Source: Comamonadaceae bacterium (GTDB taxonomy: Bacteria > Pseudomonadota > Gammaproteobacteria > Burkholderiales > Burkholderiaceae_C). Taken from it: DNA of 5,933 nt. The notes under the pieces are model-generated. The model was given only the letters and a program-made list of their open reading frames with translations, ran no database searches and was not told where the DNA came from. Below are positions 1-5,028 of the stretch, in pieces. The translations under genes and the position numbers were made by a program. Location of the stretch: NCBI GenBank assembly GCA_947469815.1, contig CANIRI010000162.1, positions 1 to 5,933 on the forward strand, written 5' to 3'. Position 1 is the first letter of the stretch. Each line of letters starts with the position of its first letter.

Positions 1-301
1 AGAACAGTTTGATGTCCTGGCCTTGCGTGACCGCAGCGGTCAGCGGGCTGGAGCCGACTTGGCCGATTTGCACATCGCCAGAGGCCATGGCTTTGATGAC
101 ATCGCCACCGCCGCCGAACATGCGCCAGTTGATTTTGTAGCCGGTGGCTTTCTCCAGCTCGCCGGATTCGATCACGGCTTGGAAGGGCACCAGCATGTCC
201 TGGTGCGCAAAGGTCACTTCTTTTTTCTGCGCGAAAGCAGAGGTGCTGATCAGGGCCGCGCTGGCAGCCAGCAAAAGCCATTGGCGTTTATTGAATTTCA
301 T
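1..301 (-). CDS. tauA: TauA-like sulfonate ABC transporter substrate-binding protein (N-terminal part)
   Basis: Only the first 100 residues are present; the gene runs off the left edge. The start is ATG at 301, preceded by a strong AGGAG site (308-312). The protein begins with a Sec signal peptide: basic MKFNKR, a hydrophobic core LLLAASAALIS, then a likely cleavage after AFA at residue 24. The mature part has the TauA-family pattern: VTFAHQDMLVPF near residue 29, GELEKATGYKINWRMF at 51-66, then the ligand-loop segment ASGDVQIGQVGSSPL at 74-88. E. coli TauA, from memory, has a very similar ASGDVQIGNLGSSPL. The family binds taurine or other small alkanesulfonates in the periplasm and feeds a TauBC-type permease/ATPase, which would lie beyond the left edge. 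It is the last gene of the leftward cluster, 126 bases after the aminotransferase. In this context the ligand may be DHPS, cysteate or sulfolactate rather than taurine; the sequence cannot decide. Confidence 0.85.
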   Translation of the reverse strand, partial: MKFNKRQWLLLAASAALISTSAFAQKKEVTFAHQDMLVPFQAVIESGELEKATGYKINWRMFGGGGDVIKAMASGDVQIGQVGSSPLTAAVTQGQDIKLF

Positions 302-427
302 GAAAGTCTCCTGGTAAAAATTGTGAAGAACAAAGGGTACGAAGAACCGGGGGAACGGGGAACCTAGGGTGGGCCTGTGGCGGGATGGCAGCACAGAAGC
401 AGACTCATCATAGTGAATACATGCCAT
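302..427 (-). promoter_or_regulatory. Leader region ahead of tauA, possible internal promoter
   Basis: This 126-base gap is the longest within the leftward cluster. A TATGAT hexamer on the minus strand (407-412) resembles a sigma70 -10 box, but no good -35 lies 16-18 bases upstream. The transcript leader is pyrimidine-rich and contains a 7-base tandem repeat (GTTCCCC twice, 350-363) and two copies of GTTCTTC (325-331 and 341-347). I see no clear hairpin followed by a T-run, so read-through from the aminotransferase gene is plausible. A separate promoter for abundant tauA transcript is possible but weakly supported. Confidence 0.3.
308..312 (-). promoter_or_regulatory. Ribosome binding site of tauA
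   Basis: The minus strand reads AGGAG followed by six bases (ACTTTC) and then ATG. It is among the strongest Shine-Dalgarno sites in the window and fits high expression of a periplasmic binding protein. Confidence 0.75.
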
Positions 428-1648
428 TCAAACTGTTGTGAGGGCCGACTGCACAGCATGCCGGATGATCTGTCCGATGGCCTTGCAGTCTGTTTGCGAA
501 AGCGAAAGGGGTAAGCGCAGGTCACATAAACCGGCCAGCACGCGCTGGGCGCGGGGCAGGCTTTGTTCCTCACCGAAATAGCGCCAGTGCTGCCACACGC
601 TGGTAAAGCCAACCGGCTCGTCAGCGCCAAACCATTTGATGTGCACGCCACTGCGGGCGCAGGCCGCCACCGCCGCTTGCATCTGCGCGCGGTCCATGTC
701 CACCAGGCTGAATTGGAGCGAGCTGCCGACAAACTGCTCCTGCGGCGGGCGCAGCGGCAAGCGGATATGGGTCTCGCCCAGCAGCGCATCGTGCAGCCAG
801 TGGTAGCGCTGATTCCAGCGCGCGCAGCGTTCCTTCAAGACCTCTCCCAATTGCGAGCGCGCCAGCGCGGCGGGCAAATTGCCCATGCGCAGGCTGAAGT
901 TGGGCGTGTGGTATTTCCAGCGATCAAACACCTCGTGGCCGGGCCGCGCCACGTGCGAGGCGTACAACATATAGCTGCCCGACAGCAGCACCGCCTGCGC
1001 GGCCAGATCGGCGTCATGCGTGACCAAGAGCCCGCCTTCGCCGCTATTGGCGTGTTTGTAGCTTTGCAGGCTGAAGCAGCCCGCGATGCCCCAGGTGCCG
1101 GTGGCCTTGCCGTTCCAGCCCGCGCCCATGGTGTGGGCGCAGTCTTCAATCAGGCGGATGCCGAACTCGGCGCACACGGCCGTGAGCGCCTCCATATCGC
1201 AGATGTGCCCGCGCATGTGCGACAGCAGCAGCGTCTTGGCGCCGCTGGCCTGCGCTTTATGGCGCAGGTCGTCCAGGTCGATCAATAGGTCATCGGTCAC
1301 ATCCACCAGCACCGGCACCGCGCCTGCGTGGGCAATCGCGCCCGGCACCGGCGCCAGCGTGAAGCAATTGCTCAAGACCTTGTCGCCCGGCCGCACACCG
1401 CTGCAGCGCAGCGCGGCAAACATGGTGGAACCGCAGGAATTCATGGCCACGCAATAGGGCATGCCGATCTCGGCGGCAAAGTCGGCCTCCAGCGCAGCGG
1501 CTTCGCCCGGCTTCGCCCCGGTTTCGCCGTAGCGGTGCAGCTTGGCACTGTCCATCAGGGCCATGGCGGCTTGCACGCCGGCCGGGGGGATGGGTTCCTG
1601 CCAGGTCAGGTCGAGTTGCAGGTGCTCTGGGGTGGTGGCGTGGTTCAT
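428..1648 (-). CDS. DegT/DnrJ/EryC1/StrS-family PLP-dependent aminotransferase
   Basis: 406 residues, a usual length for this fold-type I family. Visible family marks: NSCGST at 70-75 (PLP phosphate-binding loop), IEDCAHTMGA at 167-176 with Asp169 placed to contact the pyridine nitrogen, FSLQSYKHANSGEGG at 192-206 with Lys198 as the expected Schiff-base lysine, and NFSLRMGNLPAA at 250-261. The catalytic set looks intact. Most characterised members aminate nucleotide-linked keto-sugars, but no sugar or polysaccharide gene is nearby. Its neighbours are an Asp/Glu-racemase-like gene 21 bases upstream and sulfonate genes (hpsN, cuyA, tauA). I infer, without direct proof, that it transaminates a small substrate of the pathway, for example sulfopyruvate to cysteate. 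It has about twelve cysteines, high for a cytosolic enzyme. The ATG at 1648 is the first sensible start, with only a poor Shine-Dalgarno; translational coupling to the racemase gene is likely. Family call is confident; substrate is unknown. Confidence 0.88.
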   Translation of the reverse strand: MNHATTPEHLQLDLTWQEPIPPAGVQAAMALMDSAKLHRYGETGAKPGEAAALEADFAAEIGMPYCVAMNSCGSTMFAALRCSGVRPGDKVLSNCFTLAPVPGAIAHAGAVPVLVDVTDDLLIDLDDLRHKAQASGAKTLLLSHMRGHICDMEALTAVCAEFGIRLIEDCAHTMGAGWNGKATGTWGIAGCFSLQSYKHANSGEGGLLVTHDADLAAQAVLLSGSYMLYASHVARPGHEVFDRWKYHTPNFSLRMGNLPAALARSQLGEVLKERCARWNQRYHWLHDALLGETHIRLPLRPPQEQFVGSSLQFSLVDMDRAQMQAAVAACARSGVHIKWFGADEPVGFTSVWQHWRYFGEEQSLPRAQRVLAGLCDLRLPLSLSQTDCKAIGQIIRHAVQSALTTV

Positions 1649-1669
1649 GGCAATGGGCTGGTAGGTGGC

Positions 1670-2380
1670 TCAGGCCGGGTGTGCGGATTGGATTTTCTGC
1701 CACAGGGCAACCGTGGCCTGCGCCAGCGCGGTGCTGCTGTCAATGCAGCGTGCGTGCAGTGCCGCAGGTGCGCCTTGCAGCGCCATGGGCGCTTCGGTGC
1801 AAGCCAGGATGATGCCGTCGACGCCCGCGTTCAGCATGGCCTGTATCGCACGCTCCAGCAGCGGCCCGGCCTCTTGGGTGTTACCGGCCTTGACCATGGC
1901 TATGGCCGGTAGCACCCAGTCGTCCAGCGCCTCGTCCGTTGGCGCGAGCAGGTTCAAACCGTGCGCCTGCAAAGCGGGCTCAAACAGCCGGGTTGCCAGC
2001 GTTGCCCGCGTGGCCACCAGGCCGATGCGTGCGCCCTTGCCAAAGAGCTGTTCTGCTTGCGCGCAGGCCACATCCACGATGGAGGGAAAGGGCAGGGCGC
2101 AGCCCTCACGCAGCTGCGCATGCCAGTAATGCGCGGTGTTGCAGGCCATCACCAGCCCCTGCGCTCCGGCGGCTATCAGCCGGTCGCGCGCTGCCAGCAA
2201 AGCGGGCAGAGGAGAGGCACCGCCGTGCAGCAAAGCCGCAGGCCGTCCGGGAATGCGGGGGTCGCTGTGGATGAGCAGCGGCACATGGCCGGCGTCATCT
2301 TGCGCGTCAGTGGCCGCGATCACCTTGGCGAAAAAGTCCGCCGTGGCCAGCGGGCCCATGCCGCCGAGCACGCCGATCAC
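1670..2380 (-). CDS. Aspartate/glutamate racemase family protein (Asp/Glu/hydantoin racemase superfamily)
   Basis: 236 residues with the complete layout of PLP-independent two-cysteine racemases. It has an N-terminal GVLGGMGPLATADFF at 3-17, the first catalytic cysteine in MACNTAH (Cys80, then Asn81-Thr82), and the second in ILACTEAP (Cys194, Glu196). With both cysteines present, it should be able to remove and return the alpha proton of an amino acid. The start is GTG at 2380: it gives the normal MIGVLGG N-terminus and is preceded by AAGGGGG seven bases upstream. The next Met lies inside the conserved GGMGP motif and would be too late. The gene sits between cuyA and the aminotransferase, so its substrate is probably an amino acid of this pathway, such as cysteate, a structural analogue of aspartate. 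That is inference; aspartate or glutamate remain possible. Confidence 0.87.
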   Translation of the reverse strand: MIGVLGGMGPLATADFFAKVIAATDAQDDAGHVPLLIHSDPRIPGRPAALLHGGASPLPALLAARDRLIAAGAQGLVMACNTAHYWHAQLREGCALPFPSIVDVACAQAEQLFGKGARIGLVATRATLATRLFEPALQAHGLNLLAPTDEALDDWVLPAIAMVKAGNTQEAGPLLERAIQAMLNAGVDGIILACTEAPMALQGAPAALHARCIDSSTALAQATVALWQKIQSAHPA

Positions 2381-2454
2381 GCGAGCGCCCCCTTACAAAG
2401 TGCGCAGGGTGCGCAGGGTGTGTAGCGTGAACCGGCGGCCTGGGTGCGTGTCAT
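2377..2454 (-). CDS. Possible 25-codon coupling mini-ORF between cuyA and the racemase gene
   Basis: Its ATG (2454-2452) overlaps the cuyA stop as ATGA, and its own TGA (2379-2377) overlaps the racemase GTG start as GTGA. It therefore fills the whole gap between the two genes. An AAGGA lies 11 bases upstream of the ATG inside the end of cuyA. The peptide would be [20 protein letters not shown] followed by KGALA, with three cysteines in CAPCALC. The cysteine-rich part is encoded by a tandem 9-base repeat. The racemase Shine-Dalgarno lies inside its last codons, so ribosomes ending here could reinitiate on the racemase. It resembles no family I know, and the overlaps could be chance. A role in translational coupling is more likely than a functional peptide. 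Confidence 0.3.
   Translation of the reverse strand: MTRTQAAGSRYTPCAPCALCKGALA
2400..2417. repeat. Tandem 9-base direct repeat
   Basis: GTGCGCAGG occurs twice back to back on the plus strand, followed by a further GTG. It lies between cuyA and the racemase gene, inside the mini-ORF, where it encodes the repeated Pro-Cys-Ala. It is probably a simple slippage duplication. Confidence 0.7.
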
Positions 2455-3461
2455 GGCGCCATGTGTCCTTCAAAAGCGTGCATATAGCCGTATAAGCCGA
2501 CTGCGCCGCCGGTGTGCAAAAACACGATGTTCTGGCCCTTGCGGTAATGGCCTTTGCGGACCAGGTCGATCAGCCCGGCCATGCCTTTGCCCGAATACAC
2601 CGGGTCCAGCAAGATGCCCTCAAGACGCGCCAGCATGGTGACGGCTTCCATCATGCTGGGCGTGGGAATACCGTAGCCCTCGCCGATGTAATCGCAGTTG
2701 GCGACCACCTTGTCGCGCGACACCGAGCCGGGCACGCCCAGCAAGTCCGCCGTCTGTTGCGCCAGCAGAAAAACCTTGTCTTCCTGCGACTGGCGCGGTG
2801 CCCGCACGCCAATGCCGAGCACCGGAATCTGCGTGCGTGCGCCCTCCATGCCCACCACCAGCCCGGCCTGCGTGCCTGCGCTGCCGGTGGCATGCACCAG
2901 TTCGTCGATGTTCAGGCCCATGTTCATCGCCTGATCGGCGAGTTCCAGCGCGGCAGTCACATAGCCCAAAGCGCCCAGCGCGTTGGAGCCGCCGCCGGGA
3001 ATGATGTAGGTCTTGCGGCCCTTGGCACGCAGTTGCGCGGCCAGGTCTTCCATGGCTTTGTCCATCGGCGTGTTGCCTGGAACCTCGCTCACGTGCGCGC
3101 CATACAAATGGTCCAGAAACACATTACCCGAATGCTGGTAATCGGCGTGGCGGTAGCCGGTACGGTCTTCCAGAATGATGTGGCATTCCATGTCCATCTT
3201 GGCGGCGATGGCAGCGGTCTGGCGCGCGTGGTTGGACTGCGTGGCACCTTGCGTGATCAGGGTGTCGGCACCGTGTTGCACCGCGTCGGCCACCAGGTAT
3301 TCCAGCTTGCGGGTCTTGTTACCGCCCGTGGCCAGGCCGGTGCAGTCATCGCGCTTGATCCACAGATTGGGGCCGCCCAAAGCCGCGGTCAGGCGGTGCA
3401 TGGGCTCCAGCGCGGTCGGGCCGTGGGTGATGCGGATACGGGGGAATTTGGCGAGTTTCAT
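2451..3461 (-). CDS. cuyA: L-cysteate sulfo-lyase-like PLP enzyme (D-cysteine desulfhydrase/ACC deaminase family)
   Basis: 336 residues, fold-type II PLP enzyme. Key marks: [20 protein letters not shown] at 35-54 with Lys49 as the Schiff-base lysine, [14 protein letters not shown] at 71-84, the phosphate-binding glycine loop GSAGTQAG at 193-200, [13 protein letters not shown] at 284-296, and [11 protein letters not shown] at 316-326. The family includes D-cysteine desulfhydrase, ACC deaminase and L-cysteate sulfo-lyase. RDDCTGL and [10 protein letters not shown] agree with my recollection of Ruegeria CuyA, where E. coli DcyD has RDDVTPM and GAIQSNHVRQ. CuyA converts L-cysteate to pyruvate, sulfite and ammonium in the cytosol. 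The hpsN neighbour 55 bases upstream and tauA downstream support sulfonate use. The start is ATG at 3461, giving the family N-terminus MKLAKFPR; an open frame reaches 3689 but overlaps hpsN and encodes nothing family-like. Activity on D-cysteine cannot be excluded. Confidence 0.85.
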   Translation of the reverse strand: MKLAKFPRIRITHGPTALEPMHRLTAALGGPNLWIKRDDCTGLATGGNKTRKLEYLVADAVQHGADTLITQGATQSNHARQTAAIAAKMDMECHIILEDRTGYRHADYQHSGNVFLDHLYGAHVSEVPGNTPMDKAMEDLAAQLRAKGRKTYIIPGGGSNALGALGYVTAALELADQAMNMGLNIDELVHATGSAGTQAGLVVGMEGARTQIPVLGIGVRAPRQSQEDKVFLLAQQTADLLGVPGSVSRDKVVANCDYIGEGYGIPTPSMMEAVTMLARLEGILLDPVYSGKGMAGLIDLVRKGHYRKGQNIVFLHTGGAVGLYGYMHAFEGHMAP

Positions 3462-3464
3462 GCG

Positions 3465-3480
3465 GTGGTCTCGTGGTCTG
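3465..3480. repeat. Tandem 8-base repeat in the cuyA ribosome-binding region
   Basis: GTGGTCTC is followed directly by GTGGTCTG on the plus strand, so the cuyA transcript carries CAGACCAC then GAGACCAC just before CCGC and ATG. The only Shine-Dalgarno-like element for cuyA, GAG, lies within this repeat. The AGACCA core resembles the AGACCAG repeats in the divergent promoter region, but the spacing differs and no promoter is evident here. Confidence 0.5.
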
Positions 3481-3516
3481 TAAAAAAGGTTGGCGGTCTG
3501 AAAAGATGTGCGGGCT

Positions 3517-4866
3517 TTAACTGTCTGCGCGGGTTTGGCTCCAGGACTCGGCGGGGTAGTCGTCCAAATGGCCCAGCGCAAATTGCTGATCGGGGAAAAA
3601 GGTGTGCAGCCGGATGTCGCCGCTGCGGGCGTGGCCTTCCATGCCTTCGAGCCGCGAGATGCGCGCGGCCACCGGGCCGACCGCTGCACCCGCCGCGCGG
3701 TCCAGGCGTTGCCAGGTCAATGTCTTGATGAATTTGCCCACCGACAAGCCGCCTGAGTAGCGCGATGCGCCCCGCGTGGGCAGGATGTGGTTGGGGCCGG
3801 CGCATTTGTCGCCATAGGCCACCGTGGTGTTCTCACCCAAAAACAGCGAGCCGTAATTGCGCAGGTTTTTCAGCCACCAGTCCAGGTCATGCGCCATCAC
3901 CTGAACGTGTTCGCTGGCGTAGTGGTCGCTCAGGGCGACGGCCTCTTCGGGGGTGTCCACAACGGCCACTTCGGCGTAATCGCGCCAGGCGGCGGTGGCG
4001 GCGCTGCGGGCCGGTTCGGGCAGGGCGGAGATCGCTGCCGGTGCGCGTGCAATCACCTGCTCGGCCAGCAGGCGCGAGGTGCTGATCAACCACACCGGTG
4101 AGTCCGGACCGTGTTCGGCCTGACCGATCAGGTCTGCGGTGACGATGTCGGGATCCGCGCTGTCGTCGGCAATCACCAGCGACTCGGTGGGACCCGCCAC
4201 CACGTCAATCCCCACCTGCCCGAACAGCAGGCGCTTGGCTTCGGCCACGTAGCGGTTGCCAGGGCCTACGATGATGTCCGCCGCCTTGCCCGAAAACAAA
4301 CCCTGCGCCAATGAGGCGATGGCTTGCACCCCGCCCAGAGCCAGCACCACATCGGCGCCACTGAGTTGCAGCGCATACAAAATGGCCGGGTGGATGCCGT
4401 GCGCGCCGTGTGCCGGGGTGGCTGCCACGATGTTCCGGACGCCCGCCACCTTGGCCGTGCCCACGCTCATGATGGCGCTGGCCGCGTGCGCGTAGCGCCC
4501 GCCGGGTATGTAGCAGCCCGCCGTCTGGCAGGGGATGAGACGTTGCCCGGCGCGCAGACCGGGCATGAATTCCACATCGAACTCCTGCATGGAGGCGCGC
4601 TGTTGCCGGGCAAAGTCGGTCACGCGCTGATGGGCAAAGCGGATATCGTCTTTGACGCCCTGCGCCAGGGCTTTTTCGGCGCGCGCGAATGCCTCGGGTC
4701 CGAGCACGATGGGGCCGTTCCAGCCGTCGAGTGAATTGGCGTAGGCGCGCACCCGGTCTTCGCCGCCGATACGGATTTCGCGCAACATGGTTTGCACCGT
4801 CTCGGTGGTCGAGGCGTCGGTGCTTTGGGCGGTCAGGGTCGCGGTCTTGAGGTAGTGCGTAGGCAT
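3517..4866 (-). CDS. hpsN: Sulfopropanediol 3-dehydrogenase-like protein (histidinol dehydrogenase family)
   Basis: 449 residues, the usual length for the HisD family. Numbered from the ATG at 4866, the zinc-ligand and catalytic pattern is complete: GQAEHGPDS with Gln249 and His252, SEHVQVM with Glu319-His320, [13 protein letters not shown] with Asp353 and His360, and EGMEGHARS with His412. [13 protein letters not shown] replaces the HisD consensus DYASGTNHVLPT and is typical, as I recall it, of HpsN-type enzymes. No histidine biosynthesis gene is nearby, while cuyA follows after 55 bases and a TauA-like gene ends the cluster. HpsN oxidises (R)-DHPS through sulfolactaldehyde to (R)-sulfolactate with two NAD+ in the cytosol. 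An upstream ATG at 4890 is in frame, but the predicted -10 box (4893-4898) would place the transcript start downstream of it. The 4866 start gives the family-like MPTHYLK. No start has a strong Shine-Dalgarno. Activity on another polyol or amino alcohol remains possible. Confidence 0.82.
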   Translation of the reverse strand: MPTHYLKTATLTAQSTDASTTETVQTMLREIRIGGEDRVRAYANSLDGWNGPIVLGPEAFARAEKALAQGVKDDIRFAHQRVTDFARQQRASMQEFDVEFMPGLRAGQRLIPCQTAGCYIPGGRYAHAASAIMSVGTAKVAGVRNIVAATPAHGAHGIHPAILYALQLSGADVVLALGGVQAIASLAQGLFSGKAADIIVGPGNRYVAEAKRLLFGQVGIDVVAGPTESLVIADDSADPDIVTADLIGQAEHGPDSPVWLISTSRLLAEQVIARAPAAISALPEPARSAATAAWRDYAEVAVVDTPEEAVALSDHYASEHVQVMAHDLDWWLKNLRNYGSLFLGENTTVAYGDKCAGPNHILPTRGASRYSGGLSVGKFIKTLTWQRLDRAAGAAVGPVAARISRLEGMEGHARSGDIRLHTFFPDQQFALGHLDDYPAESWSQTRADS

Positions 4867-4892
4867 AACGTGCTGGGGTCTGTGTGGCATCC

Positions 4893-4921
4893 ATAATAGA
4901 CAGCGTTTTCACACACACATC
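4893..4921 (-). promoter_or_regulatory. Predicted promoter of the hpsN-cuyA cluster
   Basis: On the minus strand a TATTAT -10 box (4893-4898) stands 17 bases from a very poor -35 hexamer, GATGTG (4916-4921). A good -10 with a poor -35, directly next to a direct repeat, suits an activator-dependent promoter. The transcript would start near 4886, leaving a leader of about 20 bases before the ATG at 4866. A short CA/GT run (4910-4919) fills part of the spacer. Confidence 0.5.
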
Positions 4922-4951
4922 AGACCAGATTAGAACAATGCATAAGACCAG
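4922..4951. promoter_or_regulatory. Direct repeat, candidate operator for the MocR regulator
   Basis: AGACCAG occurs at 4922-4928 and 4945-4951, a 23-base start-to-start spacing, or about two helix turns. On the minus strand the copies read CTGGTCTTA and CTGGTCTGA. MocR regulators such as TauR, GabR and PdxR are known to bind directly repeated half-sites. The CTGGTCTTA copy resembles the CTGGAC-type half-site I recall for TauR. The repeat lies between the divergent genes and abuts the -35 of the hpsN promoter, the expected place for an activator. Binding is inferred, not shown. Confidence 0.5.
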
Positions 4952-5028
4952 TTTTGTATTCTCCGCAAGGGCCTTGTTGCCCTCGGCGCTGGACTGAGCC
5001 CGTGGCACGCAGCACCGCCGGGCCGGAC

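Noticed and set aside
23..367. Plus-strand open frame opposite tauA
   Set aside because: It is the antisense shadow of the signal peptide and ligand-binding region of tauA and has no motif of its own.
563..1288. Plus-strand open frame (241 codons) opposite the aminotransferase gene
   Set aside because: Low-complexity Ala/Arg/Gln-rich translation with no recognisable domain; the minus strand carries an intact DegT-family enzyme.
3462..3516. Terminator between hpsN and cuyA suggested by a T-run (TTTTTT on the minus strand)
   Set aside because: No GC-rich hairpin precedes the T-run, and the two genes are close and co-oriented.
3462..3689. N-terminal extension of cuyA by 76 residues
   Set aside because: The extension overlaps the end of hpsN and matches no family sequence; the ATG at 3461 gives the standard MKLAKFPR start.
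2514..3728. Long plus-strand open frame (404 codons) opposite cuyA and hpsN
   Set aside because: It is longer than cuyA, but its translation shows no family motif and it runs antisense to two genes with complete catalytic motifs. Long antisense frames are expected in GC-rich coding DNA.
3517..4866. Histidine-biosynthetic histidinol dehydrogenase (hisD)
   Set aside because: No other his gene is present, the GDKCAGPNH motif differs from the HisD consensus, and the neighbours are sulfonate genes. A substrate test would settle it.
4205..5008. Minus-strand open frame (267 codons) overlapping hpsN in another frame
   Set aside because: Arg-rich translation without motifs; it overlaps most of the N-terminal half of hpsN and the divergent promoter region.
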